64,000 bases of DNA from Archangium_A sp035910535 (GCA_035910535.1 JAMHXF010000116.1:37353-101352); one strand, 5' to 3'; shown: positions 46,244-59,465, numbered from the stretch's first letter. Numbers and translations are program-made. The notes: a model not told the origin generated them from the letters alone.

Positions 46244-46975
46244 ATGGACACTGACTGGCTGCTGACGACGACTGCTTCGACCGAGCGGGTACCGGCCTTC
46301 AAGCCGGGCGATGAAGTTCAACGGCGGCTCATTCGCCTCGGGCCGACGGCGTTGAGTACGGCGGAGCTGCTGAGCCTGCTGCTGCGCAGCGACACGCTGG
46401 TGCGCGCCACACAGCTGGTCGACGGCGGGCTCAAGGCGCTGCTGCAGGAGTCTCCCGAGGCGCTCGTCGAGCACCGCAACCTCGAGCCTCAGGAAGCCGC
46501 GCGGGTGTTGGCCGCCGGCGAGCTGGCGCGACGGCTCCACCTCGCGCCGGAAGAACGGCCACGGCTGCAGACGCCGGCGGCCATCTACGAATGGGCGCGG
46601 CGGCAGCTCGTCGGCCTGCGGCGCGAAGAGGTGCATGTGCTGTGTCTGAACAGTCGCAACTACCTGCTGCGGCACGTGCGAATCTCGGAGGGCGCCGTCG
46701 ACCAATGCCAGGTCGACCCGCGTGAAGCGCTCGCACCTGCGTTGGCGTGTCGCGCGTCGGCGCTGGTGTTGATTCACAACCACCCCTCAGGGGATCCGGA
46801 GCCGTCGCTGCTCGACGTGACGTTGACGCGCCAACTGCGAGAGGCCGCGAGGCTGTTGTGCATTCGGCTGCTCGACCACGTCGTCGTCAGCGATCGCGGC
46901 TTCGTGTCGATGCTGCAGCGCGGGCTCATCGCCAGTGACAGCGCGAGCTACCTCGCACAACTGCAGTCACCTTGA
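46244..46975 (+). CDS. radC: RadC/JAB-domain family protein
   Basis: 243 residues from ATG 46244. The N-terminal helix-hairpin-helix region is visible (RLGPTALSTAELLSLLLRS), followed by the JAMM/MPN core with HNHPSGDPEPSLLD: His178, His180 and Asp191 are the metal ligands. RadC-family proteins occur near mobile or repair genes, but their enzymatic role is still unclear despite the name. It is followed 30 bases later by recQ on the same strand, so both are likely in one unit of DNA maintenance. Confidence 0.9.
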   Translation: MDTDWLLTTTASTERVPAFKPGDEVQRRLIRLGPTALSTAELLSLLLRSDTLVRATQLVDGGLKALLQESPEALVEHRNLEPQEAARVLAAGELARRLHLAPEERPRLQTPAAIYEWARRQLVGLRREEVHVLCLNSRNYLLRHVRISEGAVDQCQVDPREALAPALACRASALVLIHNHPSGDPEPSLLDVTLTRQLREAARLLCIRLLDHVVVSDRGFVSMLQRGLIASDSASYLAQLQSP

Positions 46976-47005
46976 GCGTTGACCCACTGACACGAAAGGG
47001 TCCAT

Positions 47006-49048
47006 ATGCGCGCGGTGTCTGAGTCCTCGCCGTACTTCGCCGACATGCACGCAGGGCTGAAGAAGTACTTCGGGCTGCAGCAGTTTCGTCACGGTCAGGC
47101 CGAGGTCATCGAGAGCGTGCTGTCGGGCCGCAACACCGTGGTGGTGATGCCCACGGGCGCCGGCAAGTCGCTCTGCTACCAGCTGCCCGCCATGCTCCTG
47201 GACGGGGTGACGGTCGTCGTCTCGCCGCTCATCGCGCTCATGCAGGACCAGGTCGACGCGCTGCAGGCCAAGGGGCTGAGCGCGACGTTCATCAACTCCA
47301 CGTTGAGCGACGCCGAGCGCGCCGACCGCCAACGCCGCATGCGCAACGGTGAGTACAAGCTCGTCTACGTCGCGCCGGAGCGGTTCAAGAGCGAGGCCTT
47401 CGTCAACGCGTTGCTCGAGGCGAAGCTGGCGCTCTACGCCATCGACGAAGCGCACTGCATTTCGCAGTGGGGGCACGACTTTCGCCCTGACTACGCGTTG
47501 CTGGGTCAGGTGCGAAAGCGCCTGCGGCCCGCGCGCACGGTGGCGTTGACGGCCACGGCCACCCCTGAAGTCCGCGAAGACATCACGCGCGTGCTGTTGA
47601 TGAAGGAGCCGCACGTCTTCGTCGCGGGCTTCGATCGCCCCAACCTGTTCCTCGAGGTCGCGACGGTGGCCGGTGACGCCGACAAGCGTGACGCGTGCGC
47701 GCAGCTCGCGGCCGAGGGCAGCGGCGTCATCTATTGCTCGACGCGCAAGCAGGCCGAGAATCTCCACGAGCACCTCGTCGCTGAAGACCTGCCCGCGGTG
47801 CTGTACCACGCAGGCATGGACGACGCCGCGCGCCGCAAAGCGCAAGAGGCGTTCATGGGGACGCCGGACTCCGTCGCCGTCGCCACGAATGCGTTCGGCA
47901 TGGGCATCGACAAGCCCGACATTCGTTGGGTCGCGCACGCCGGCATTCCGCGCGCGGTCGAGGCCTACTACCAGGAGATCGGTCGCGCCGGCCGCGACGG
48001 GCAGCCCAGCCGCACGGTGCTGCTCTTCAACCACGCCGACGTCTTCACGCAGGAGCGGTTGATTCAGAGCAACCACCCGCCCGAGTCGCTGTTCGTCGAC
48101 CTGTGGAACGTGCTGCGTCCGCTCGAGTCTTTCGAGCGCGGCGTGAACCTGCTGGCGGCGCAGGTCGGCTCGTCGGAGTTCGAGATCTCCGCGGCGCTCA
48201 AGGTGCTCGAGCGACAAGGCGCCATTTCGCGCGGCGGGCGCGGTGAAGGCCGCTACGGCATCACGGTGTTGCCCTCGGGCCTGCTGCACCAACCGCGCAG
48301 CCCAGAAGCGAAGGCGCTGCTCACCGCGCTGAGCGACAGCGCACCGCCCGGCGCGAAGTTCTCGACGGAGCTGTACCTGCTCTCGCGAAAGTCGGGGCTC
48401 GCAGAAGACAAGGTCCGCCACGCGCTCACGCTGCTGGAGCGCGCGGGCATCGTGCTCGTACAGCGCCCGTTCTCGGGCCGCGCGCTCACGATTCTGAAAC
48501 ACGACGCATGGAGAGAGCTGCGCGTCGACCTGACAGCGCTGCGCGCACAAGAGCGCAACCAGCTGCTGCTGCTCAAGCGCATGACCGACTACGCGTACAC
48601 GAAGGCCTGCCGCCGCACGTACCTGCTGCGCTACTTCGGCGAAGAGGTCGCGTTCGGGCAGGCGTGCGGCTCGTGTGACGTGTGCGCAGGGCCGCGGCTC
48701 AAGCCCTCGACGCGCGCCGCGAAGACCGCGAGCGGGCCGACGGGCGACCGCGTGCTGCCCTCGAAGTTCTCGTCGTTCGCGGCTGAAGAGCTCAAGCGTT
48801 GGCGACGCGCGCTCGCGCAAGACCTCGGCGTGCCGCCCTTCATCATCTTCAACGACGCCACGCTGTACGGAATCGCGGCCGCGCTGCCGACGACGCGCGA
48901 CGCGTTCTTGTCGGTGAAGGGCACCGGCGAGTCGCGGTGGGAAAAGTTCGGCCCGCACGTCACCCGCATCTGCGTCAACGCGCTCGCCGCTGGTGACCAG
49001 CCGCAGGCAGTGGCCGCGGTCGCGCCGCTGCGTCGCCGCAGACGGTGA
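47006..49048 (+). CDS. recQ: ATP-dependent DNA helicase RecQ
   Basis: 680 residues from ATG 47006. Superfamily 2 helicase motifs are all present: Walker A MPTGAGKS (48-55), SPLIALMQDQV, DEAH (147-150), TATATPEVREDI, STRKQAENL and the motif VI pair GIPRAVEAYYQEIGRAGRDG. The RecQ C-terminal zinc site is seen as CRRTYLLRYFGEE followed by CGSCDVC. A terminal HRDC domain (about 585-670, VLPSKFSSFAAEELKRWRRA) ends with a basic RRRRR tail. RecQ unwinds DNA 3'-to-5' in recombination and fork repair. Length is typical for the full domain set. Alternative internal Met are not needed. Confidence 0.96.
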   Translation: MRAVSESSPYFADMHAGLKKYFGLQQFRHGQAEVIESVLSGRNTVVVMPTGAGKSLCYQLPAMLLDGVTVVVSPLIALMQDQVDALQAKGLSATFINSTLSDAERADRQRRMRNGEYKLVYVAPERFKSEAFVNALLEAKLALYAIDEAHCISQWGHDFRPDYALLGQVRKRLRPARTVALTATATPEVREDITRVLLMKEPHVFVAGFDRPNLFLEVATVAGDADKRDACAQLAAEGSGVIYCSTRKQAENLHEHLVAEDLPAVLYHAGMDDAARRKAQEAFMGTPDSVAVATNAFGMGIDKPDIRWVAHAGIPRAVEAYYQEIGRAGRDGQPSRTVLLFNHADVFTQERLIQSNHPPESLFVDLWNVLRPLESFERGVNLLAAQVGSSEFEISAALKVLERQGAISRGGRGEGRYGITVLPSGLLHQPRSPEAKALLTALSDSAPPGAKFSTELYLLSRKSGLAEDKVRHALTLLERAGIVLVQRPFSGRALTILKHDAWRELRVDLTALRAQERNQLLLLKRMTDYAYTKACRRTYLLRYFGEEVAFGQACGSCDVCAGPRLKPSTRAAKTASGPTGDRVLPSKFSSFAAEELKRWRRALAQDLGVPPFIIFNDATLYGIAAALPTTRDAFLSVKGTGESRWEKFGPHVTRICVNALAAGDQPQAVAAVAPLRRRRR

Positions 49049-49092
49049 AGTGACCACTGGCACTCGAGGCGACTCGTCGGCAAGAAGAACGC

Positions 49093-50055
49093 GTGTCGTC
49101 AGCGCCGCCCCGCCCCCGAGACAAGTTCGCGCTGTTGATCGTCGTCGCGGCCGCGCTCGCGTTGTTGCTGCCGGCCACCGGCACCGCAGGTCAGGTGCTG
49201 TCGGCGGTGACGACGCTCGGGGTCGCCGTGTTGTTTTTTCTGCACGGAGGCCGCCTCTCACGGGAGGCGCTGTTGGCCGGCGCGACGAACCTCAAGCTGC
49301 ACGGGCTGATCCTCGCCACCACGTTCGTCGTCTTTCCGCTGCTGGGCCTCGCGCTGCGCCCGCTGATGGCGCCCTTCGTCGGCGCGCAGTTCGTCCCCGG
49401 GCTGCTCTTTCTGTGCGCGTTGCCTTCGACGGTGCAGTCGGCCATCGCCATGACGTCGCTGGCGCGCGGCAACATCGCGGCGGCGGTGTGCGCGGCGTCG
49501 CTCTCGAGCGCGGTGGGGCTGGTGGTGACGCCGGCGTTGGTGAGCCTGCTGCTCAGCGCCGAGGGCGCGCACGTCACCGTCGGGTCCGTCATTCAGCTCT
49601 TCGTTTCCATGCTCTTGCCCTTCGTGGTCGGCCACCTGCTCCGCCCGAAGATTGGCGCGGTGCTCGAGCGACGGTCGCGCGAGCTCAAGTGGGTCGACCA
49701 GGGCTCCATCGTGCTGCTCGTGTACGGCGCCTTCAGCCACGCCGTCGAAGAGCGCGTGTTCTCGTCGGTGAGCTGGACACAGTTGCTCGCCGTCGTGCTC
49801 TGCGTGGCGGTGTTGCTGGCGGGCGCGCTGAGCATGACGCGCGTGTTCGCCAGGGTCTTCAAGCTCCCGGTCGAAGACGAAATCGCGCTCGTGTTCTGCG
49901 GCTCGAAGAAGGGCCTCACCTCAGGCCTGCCGGTGGCGCACGCGCTCTTCCCCGGTGCGGCGGCGAGCTTCGTGGTGCTGCCGTTGATGCTGTTTCATCA
50001 ACTGCAGTTGATGGTCTGTACGGTGCTGGCCAGGCGCTACGCCAACCGTCACTGA
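49093..50055 (+). CDS. Sodium/bile-acid symporter-like transporter (YfeH/SBF-like)
   Basis: 320 residues from a GTG start at 49093. Nine to ten membrane segments are predicted from the hydrophobic runs, beginning KFALLIVVAAALALLLPATG. The family blocks are TTLGVAVLFFLHGGRLS, CALPSTVQSAIAMTSLARG NIAAAV (with a conserved Asn) and CGSKKGLTSGLPVAHALFPG. These fit the SBF-like group (YfeH) rather than the ArsB type. The transported solute is unknown. The end overlaps the convergent AsmA-like gene by 7 bases. Confidence 0.85.
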   Translation: MSSAPPRPRDKFALLIVVAAALALLLPATGTAGQVLSAVTTLGVAVLFFLHGGRLSREALLAGATNLKLHGLILATTFVVFPLLGLALRPLMAPFVGAQFVPGLLFLCALPSTVQSAIAMTSLARGNIAAAVCAASLSSAVGLVVTPALVSLLLSAEGAHVTVGSVIQLFVSMLLPFVVGHLLRPKIGAVLERRSRELKWVDQGSIVLLVYGAFSHAVEERVFSSVSWTQLLAVVLCVAVLLAGALSMTRVFARVFKLPVEDEIALVFCGSKKGLTSGLPVAHALFPGAAASFVVLPLMLFHQLQLMVCTVLARRYANRH

Positions 50056-51875
50056 ATGCCGGCTTCGACCTGTTTCTTGTACCACTCGGGTGCGCCCAGA
50101 ATGATGGGCGTCATCGTGCCGCCGTCGATGGCCATGCCGGCGGTGAGCGGCCCCAGCTTCACGAACGCAGCGCCGCGCGGCTCGACGTCCTGGTTCGGGA
50201 GCTCTCGCAGCACCACCTGGGCGTCGACGCGGAGATCTCGCGCGGTGAGCGCCATCGGCAGCAGGCGAATCTCCTTCTTCTTCACGTCGAGCTCGACGGA
50301 CGCGGCGACATCGGGAATGTCGAGCAGGCCCACCACGATGGTCGGCATCTGCACGTTCGCCGAGACGATGCCCAGCAGCGGCTGCAGGTTGCTGACGCCC
50401 ACCGCGAGCTTCGCCTTCCACGGCGTGTCGGTCTCCGGAGCCCACAGCGCTTCAGGTGCGACCGCGCTCAACGAGACGTTGGTGTAGTTCTTCTCGCGCG
50501 TCTTCACCGTCACGTTGGTCAACTTCACGCTGCTGCCGCGGAGATTCATCTGGCGGTTGCGCAGGTCGAACGAGTCGAGGATCGCCGTCACGTTGGCCGA
50601 ACCCACCACCAGCGCGCTGCGATTGCGGAGCTCGAGGTTCTGCGCCAGCAACGTGAGCTGGCCCTTCGCCTTGTTGCTGCGCGTCGACAGCGAAGCCTCG
50701 ACGTTCGCGTGCCCACCACCACCGACGAGGATGATGCCCGAGCCCGCGGGGATGAAGCGGTCGAGGAACTTCAGGTCGGTGGCGTGCGCGTCGTCGAGCT
50801 TCAGCTGCACGTCGACGTTGCGCACCTTCGTCAGGTCGAGCGAGCTCGTCACTGCGCGCAGCGTGAAGCCTTTGCCCGTCGCCACCTTCGCGTCTTTTTC
50901 GCGTGAGTCGAGCTCGAAGGCCGGCAGCAACAACGTGGCGTGCGCCTTGCCGTCGATGGCCTTCAGGTCGAGCGACGCGCGGCCCACGATGTCGAAGTAC
51001 GGCACCCGCACGCCGATGTTGCGGGGGCTGATGACGAGCTCACTGCCGTCATTCACCACGCCCGCGTCGAGGCCCACCTTCATCGACACCGCGCCCGCGC
51101 CGTAGAGCAGCTGCACGTCGGGCATGTCGTCGAGCAGCAACGAGTTGAAGAGGTTCAGGTTCGGCGCGTGAAACCCGAGCCGCACGTTGGCGTCGACGTT
51201 CTGCAGAAACTTCTGCTCGAGCGGCACGTCCAACGGCATCGCGCGCACGAGCACCGACAGCTCAGACGGCTCGAACTTCGCTTCGAGCCCGTTGGGCATC
51301 GTCACCACGCCGCCGTCGATGGTGATCTGCGACGGGTCAATGGTGAGCGACTCTTTGGGCACCAGCGCGAAGCCCCCAGAGACGGTGATGTCGCCCTGGT
51401 AACGAAAGCCGTCGACCCACACTTCACGCACGGTCACGTCTTTCAAGTCAGACAGCTCGACGGCGATGAGCGGCCCCGGCTGCGGCGGCGTCGGCTCGGC
51501 CATGCCGTCGACCGGCGGCAACCGCTTCTCGGGCGTGCCGTCGCTCGGCTCGGGCAGGCGCACGTAGACCGAGACGCCCCGCGCGGTGATGTCGGTGAAG
51601 GCGACGCGCAGCCGCGACAGCTCCATCGGCTTGAAGAAGCCGCTCGCGTGCTCCGCGATGATGCGAATGCGAAAGCCGTGATCTTGAATGTGGAACTCGA
51701 CGTCGTCGACCTCCACGCCCAGCGGCGGAACCAGCTTCGCCTGCCGAAACGTCATCGCGAAGACGCCCGGCTGGCCGTTGGTGAGCTTCGGCAGCAACCC
51801 GCCGTTCACCAGTGCGAACACCGCCCCGACCAGCAGCACGACCAGCACGATCAACAAGGCGAGCAGTCGGCGCAT
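50049..51875 (-). CDS. AsmA-like envelope protein
   Basis: 608 residues from ATG 51875. An N-terminal membrane anchor (MRRLLALLIVLVVLLVGAVF) is followed by a Pro-rich linker and a long run of beta-strand repeats with many 'V-x-L-x-V' alternations. Examples are ELSVLVRAMPLDVPLEQKFL, ANVRLGFHAPNLNLF and FELDSREKDAKV. This is the architecture of the AsmA/TamB-like proteins, which span the periplasm and move lipids or assemble outer-membrane proteins. It lacks the short conserved C-terminal AsmA signature, so the family name is a fold-level call. It is convergent with the SBF gene. Confidence 0.65.
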   Translation of the reverse strand: MRRLLALLIVLVVLLVGAVFALVNGGLLPKLTNGQPGVFAMTFRQAKLVPPLGVEVDDVEFHIQDHGFRIRIIAEHASGFFKPMELSRLRVAFTDITARGVSVYVRLPEPSDGTPEKRLPPVDGMAEPTPPQPGPLIAVELSDLKDVTVREVWVDGFRYQGDITVSGGFALVPKESLTIDPSQITIDGGVVTMPNGLEAKFEPSELSVLVRAMPLDVPLEQKFLQNVDANVRLGFHAPNLNLFNSLLLDDMPDVQLLYGAGAVSMKVGLDAGVVNDGSELVISPRNIGVRVPYFDIVGRASLDLKAIDGKAHATLLLPAFELDSREKDAKVATGKGFTLRAVTSSLDLTKVRNVDVQLKLDDAHATDLKFLDRFIPAGSGIILVGGGGHANVEASLSTRSNKAKGQLTLLAQNLELRNRSALVVGSANVTAILDSFDLRNRQMNLRGSSVKLTNVTVKTREKNYTNVSLSAVAPEALWAPETDTPWKAKLAVGVSNLQPLLGIVSANVQMPTIVVGLLDIPDVAASVELDVKKKEIRLLPMALTARDLRVDAQVVLRELPNQDVEPRGAAFVKLGPLTAGMAIDGGTMTPIILGAPEWYKKQVEAGIQ

Positions 51876-51970
51876 GCAGACCCACTTATCGACCCGTCAA
51901 CCGCCCGTCATCTGGCGTGGCCCTACAATCACGTTGCAAGCAAGCCACCTGTCGACCAAAGCGCCGCTCA

Positions 51971-53530
51971 ATGACCGCACTGGAATTGGTGGTTCGCCGT
52001 GATGACACGTTGCCCAAGCTCGGCTGGTACGCCGTCGTAGACCGCCGAAAGAACACGGTCGAAGCGGAGGTTGGAAGGTTCGTCGAGGTCGACTCGGCGA
52101 AGAAGCCGAAGTGGCTGGTGGCGGGCTTCTGGGACGGAGACTTCGCCGCCGGCGACTTCCACACGTCGGAGCACGTGTTCGGCAGTGGGTTGAGGTTGAA
52201 CGGTAACGACGTGGTGATGACGACCGCGCACTCGACGGTCGACCGCTGTGTCTACGTGCGCGACGGGCACGTGTGGCACCTCTCGAATTCGTTGGTGGTG
52301 TTGTTGGGGCGCCTCGGCGCGCGCCTCGACCCGGAAAGAGATCACCGCCAGTGGGGCGAGAGCATGTGCCTCGGTGTGCACAACTACATTCGCCAGTTCT
52401 CGTTGGTGCACCCGCGCTTCACCGTCGGCTTCCAGCTCATCTGGGAGGCGATGCACATTGACGCTGAAGGCCAGGCCTCGTTCCGCTTTCACGACCGCCC
52501 GCACACGTTCAAGAACTTCGGCGACTACCAGCAGCAGTTCTCGGGCGCGCTCACGCGGCTGTGGAACAACGCCACCGATCGACGCCGCGCGCGGCCCATG
52601 CGCGCGGTGGGCAGCGCGAGCCGTGGCTACGACTCGGGCGCGGTGCTGGCGACGGTGATGCCCATCGTCGGGAAGCCCATCATCAGCTGGACGGCCGAGA
52701 AGTCGAACACGCGCGTACCGAAGCTCGTGCAGAAGATGATGAAGGCCAACCTGTCTGACGACGACGGCTCCGAGATCGCGCGCATCCTCGGCGCGACGCC
52801 GAAGTACCTCGACCTCGACTTCTCGAAGCTGCCCGCCGAGCTGGAGGCGTGGTGCTGGGCAACGGGGCAGATCTCTCCCGAGCTCGCCTTCGCGTCGCTC
52901 CTGAAAGAAGCCGACACGCACGACGTGCCCACCATCTTCTTCGCGGGCCACGCAGGTGACGGCGTGTGGGAGCGCGGGCTGTCTCCGTTGATGCAGACCG
53001 GCCAGGTGATCCGTGGCGCGCAGAGCGGCTACGCGCTCATCGAAGCGCGCAACCGCTACGGCGTCGTCGAGTGCAGCGCGCCGTACCTCTTCGCCCGCAG
53101 CGTCGAGTCGCTCCACGCAGTCTCGACGAGCGCAGAGCTCAAGCCGTGGCAGCTCGACACCGGCTACGACCGCCCCATCTGCCGCCGCATTCTCGAAGAG
53201 CGCGGCGTGCCGCGTGAAGCGTTCGGCTGGGGCAAGAAGGCCGTCGCCATGGACCTCGAGTCGCCGCAGGGCAAGGGCCTGCGCAAGCGCTTCTTCAGCA
53301 GCTCGCCGTGGTCGGCGCTCACCACCAACATCTACCGCAGCGTGAACCTCGGGCTCTACGCGGGCTACCGCAGCCAGGCCTTCATCAAGCACCGCGGAGA
53401 TCGCGCGAAGATCATCTGGAGCGGCCGCCCCGACGCCAAGCGCCTGCTCTCGCGCGTGAACGACCTGCAACGCGCGACGTTCATCACCAGCACCAGCTGG
53501 CTCGCCGACCAGTACGCGCCGAAATCGTGA
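51971..53530 (+). CDS. Asparagine-synthase-like ATP pyrophosphatase domain protein
   Basis: 519 residues from ATG 51971. The first 200 residues lack the Cys2 nucleophile of glutamine amidotransferases, and read as a beta-rich domain (WLVAGFWDGDFAAGDFHTSE). A PP-loop follows at 214-222 (GSASRGYDS, in place of the usual SGGxDS), with SWTAEKSN and, at 325-333, FAGHAGDGVWERG, comparable to the G-x-G-x-D-E of asparagine synthases. The C-terminal ~180 residues have GYDRPICRRILEERGVPRE. Similar proteins take part in natural-product or amino-sugar amidation. The substrate is unknown. It precedes maeB by 58 bases on the same strand. Confidence 0.7.
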   Translation: MTALELVVRRDDTLPKLGWYAVVDRRKNTVEAEVGRFVEVDSAKKPKWLVAGFWDGDFAAGDFHTSEHVFGSGLRLNGNDVVMTTAHSTVDRCVYVRDGHVWHLSNSLVVLLGRLGARLDPERDHRQWGESMCLGVHNYIRQFSLVHPRFTVGFQLIWEAMHIDAEGQASFRFHDRPHTFKNFGDYQQQFSGALTRLWNNATDRRRARPMRAVGSASRGYDSGAVLATVMPIVGKPIISWTAEKSNTRVPKLVQKMMKANLSDDDGSEIARILGATPKYLDLDFSKLPAELEAWCWATGQISPELAFASLLKEADTHDVPTIFFAGHAGDGVWERGLSPLMQTGQVIRGAQSGYALIEARNRYGVVECSAPYLFARSVESLHAVSTSAELKPWQLDTGYDRPICRRILEERGVPREAFGWGKKAVAMDLESPQGKGLRKRFFSSSPWSALTTNIYRSVNLGLYAGYRSQAFIKHRGDRAKIIWSGRPDAKRLLSRVNDLQRATFITSTSWLADQYAPKS

Positions 53531-53588
53531 CGCGCCGCGCAGGCTGAATTCGCTCGAAACTCAGGGCCCCGTCAGGCAACGGTCGTGC

Positions 53589-55883
<2,295 letters not shown>

Positions 55884-55906
55884 GGCGAGGCGGGGAGCGG
55901 GGCAAC

Positions 55907-55939
55907 AAAAAGCCCCCTCCCGCATTCGCGGAAGAGGGC
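55907..55939 (-). terminator. Intrinsic terminator of the OmpA-like gene
   Basis: On the minus strand GCCCTCTTCCGC-GAAT-GCGGGAGGGGGC forms a 12-bp stem with two G-U pairs and a 4-base loop, followed by TTTTTG. It lies 25 bases downstream of the OmpA-like gene (stop at 55964) and 25 bases after the convergent maeB stop. It is the clearest Rho-independent terminator in the window. On the plus strand the T tract is missing, so it would serve the minus gene. Confidence 0.9.
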
Positions 55940-55963
55940 CTTGGAAGAACGCTGAAGACCGAC

Positions 55964-56659
55964 TCAGCGCTTCTTGAACTCGACGCGGCGGTTGGCGGCC
56001 CACGCCTCTTCGTTCGAGCCGTTCATGACCGGCTTGTTCTCGCCGTAGCCCACGGTGTCGAGCGCGCCACCCGAGACGCCGAGGTCGACCAGGTACTTAC
56101 GCACCGAGGCCGCGCGCTTCTGCGAGAGCACCATGTTGAACTCGTCGGTGCCGCGGTCGTCAGCGTGACCTTCGAGCGTGAAGCGCAGGCTGCCCTTCTT
56201 GATGCAGTCCGCGTACGAGGCCAGCGTGCTCTGCGTCGAGCCCGACAGGTTGTACTCGTTGAAGTCGAAACGAACCGCGTCGAACGTGCACGAAGCGCTC
56301 GACGAGCTCGCCGCCACGCACTTGCCCTTCGTGCAGCCCTGGCCAGACGGACAATCGTCGTCCGCCGCGCACTCCGAGACCTGCGCCACGATGCACTTGC
56401 CCGAGCTGCACTTCTTGCCTTCGCCGCAGCCGCTGTCGCCGGTGCACTCAGGCTTGGGCACGCACTTGTTCGTCTCGCAGACGAAGCCGGCCTTGCAGTT
56501 GTCGCTCGTCGCGCATTCCTGGCACTGGCCCTGAACGCAGACTTCGCCCTTCTCTTTGCAGTGCTCGTCGCTTTCACACTTCGGGTAGGTCGGAGGGCAG
56601 CCCGTCATCATCAGGAGCGCTGCGGCCGAGAGGCTCAAGCTGAAGTTGGATGTGCGCAT
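55964..56659 (-). CDS. OmpA/Pal-type peptidoglycan-associated lipoprotein with Cys-rich stalk
   Basis: 231 residues from ATG 56659. MRTSNFSLSLSAAALLMMTGC ends in a lipobox. Between about 25 and 120 lie four Cys-rich modules of the kind CESDEHCKEKGEVCVQGQC, each with six to eight Cys. The OmpA-C domain covers about 125-231: VRFDFNEYNLS, LEGHADDRGTDEFNMVLSQK and GYGENKPVMNGSNEEAWAAN RRVEF. The D and R of the HADDRGT and NRRVEF motifs bind meso-diaminopimelate of peptidoglycan. The protein anchors the outer membrane to the wall. The longer in-frame start at 57241 overlaps the divergent regulator and is rejected. Confidence 0.88.
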   Translation of the reverse strand: MRTSNFSLSLSAAALLMMTGCPPTYPKCESDEHCKEKGEVCVQGQCQECATSDNCKAGFVCETNKCVPKPECTGDSGCGEGKKCSSGKCIVAQVSECAADDDCPSGQGCTKGKCVAASSSSASCTFDAVRFDFNEYNLSGSTQSTLASYADCIKKGSLRFTLEGHADDRGTDEFNMVLSQKRAASVRKYLVDLGVSGGALDTVGYGENKPVMNGSNEEAWAANRRVEFKKR

Positions 56660-56795
56660 GATCGGGCCAGCTACCACCAAGCACTCTGAATTGCGTGGGG
56701 AATCTTGGTGCGTGGTCCTTGGCACACGTCTTCCAATACCCCCGGTGGTCGCCGCGAAAGCGCGGCAAACTAGCCACACCCACTCAGGAGCACGC

Positions 56796-58253
<1,458 letters not shown>

Positions 58254-58313
58254 CGGGAAGTCGCGAAACCCACGCTCGTAATCTTCAGTGGCGGCGCTAC
58301 ATTGCCCCGCCTC

Positions 58314-59465
58314 ATGCGGAGACTCTTCGCGATCTGCGTTTTGTTGGCGGGCTGCGAATGGGCCGCCGACCCTTTGGACTTCGTTCGTGACGAAGCGCCC
58401 CGGTTCAAGGCGCGAGCCGAGCACCCCGCGCCCGTGGAGAACCCACCGCGCCTCAAGGTGATGGCGTGGAACGTGAAATACGGCGCGTGCCGCATCGACT
58501 TCTGGTTCGACTTCTGGGGCGACCGCACTCAGATGTCGACGACCGAGGTCGAGAGCTGCCTCACGGGCGTCTCGGCGCTCATTCGTGAATACGACCCCGA
58601 CATCCTCATCACCGAGGAGATCGAGGTCGACAGCAAGCGCAGCGCCTACGTCGACATGGTGCGCTTCATCCTCGAGAACACGAACCTGCGCTACGCGATG
58701 TACAGCTCCACGTGGGACGCGCGCTACGTGCCGTCAGAAGGTGTGGGCCGCGTCGATCTCGGCAACGCGATCTTCTCGCGGTACCCCATCACCAAAGCCG
58801 AGCGCATTCGTCAGGTCGATCGCACCGATCAAGACCCGCTGACCGCCACGTTCTACATCAAGCGCGCCATCGCCCGCGCCGAGGTCGACCTCGGAGATCG
58901 CACTGTCGCCGTGTACGGCGTGCACACCGAGGCCTACGACTTCGACGGCACCAAGCAGAAGCAGATCCAGCAGATCTACGACGTGCTGAAAGAAGAGTCG
59001 CTCGCGTGGGTCGCCGGCGGCGACTGGAATGAGCTGCCTCCGGTGTGTGACGAGAAAGCCGAAGCGGGCAGCGCCGAGTCGTGTGAAGGCAAGCTGCGGT
59101 TGTCGGGGTTCCTCGACGAACGCGCGAGCGCCAAGGGCACCGCCTACGAGCAGCCGCCGTACACGCCGTCAGTGCTCAAGCGGTACTACGACGACTTCGA
59201 GCCCTCGATTTCACTCGCGCGTTACGGCGTGGGCGAGGCGGCGCAGCAGCCGTTCTTCACGCACACCGTGCTCGGCCCTGATTCCGTCAACGACGAAGGC
59301 GTCGCCGGCAATTGGAACCGAACGCTCGACTACCTCTTCATTCGCAAGGGCGAGACGTGGTCTGACACCGACATTCTGCAGGGCCCCGGGCGGCTCGGCA
59401 TCGTGGGTGACCCGTCGCGCTTGTCAGACCACGCGCCCGTGGTGGGAACGTGGGGGCTGCCGTGA
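58314..59465 (+). CDS. Endonuclease/exonuclease/phosphatase family lipoprotein
   Basis: 383 residues from ATG 58314 (MRRLFAICVLLAGC, lipobox LAGC). The EEP fold is shown by LKVMAWNVKYGA, ILITEEIEV (metal Glu), YGVHTEAYDFDG, AGGDWNELP (Asp-Trp-Asn) and the ending LSDHAPVVGTWG. It is membrane-anchored, unlike the cytosolic XthA at the end of the window, so the substrate is probably an extracellular nucleic acid or a phospholipid headgroup. A four-residue longer start (58302) is possible. Its stop overlaps the next start as GTGA. Confidence 0.85.
   Translation: MRRLFAICVLLAGCEWAADPLDFVRDEAPRFKARAEHPAPVENPPRLKVMAWNVKYGACRIDFWFDFWGDRTQMSTTEVESCLTGVSALIREYDPDILITEEIEVDSKRSAYVDMVRFILENTNLRYAMYSSTWDARYVPSEGVGRVDLGNAIFSRYPITKAERIRQVDRTDQDPLTATFYIKRAIARAEVDLGDRTVAVYGVHTEAYDFDGTKQKQIQQIYDVLKEESLAWVAGGDWNELPPVCDEKAEAGSAESCEGKLRLSGFLDERASAKGTAYEQPPYTPSVLKRYYDDFEPSISLARYGVGEAAQQPFFTHTVLGPDSVNDEGVAGNWNRTLDYLFIRKGETWSDTDILQGPGRLGIVGDPSRLSDHAPVVGTWGLP

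Noticed and set aside
46967..49261. A 764-codon open frame on the minus strand opposite recQ
   Set aside because: Same reason: RecQ motifs are complete on the plus strand and this frame has none.
56719..56735. Possible sigma-54 promoter (TTGGCAC then TTCC at the right spacing) before the NtrC-type gene
   Set aside because: The -24 half fits but the -12 half is TTCC instead of TTGC, and a single near-match is expected by chance in this GC-rich DNA.
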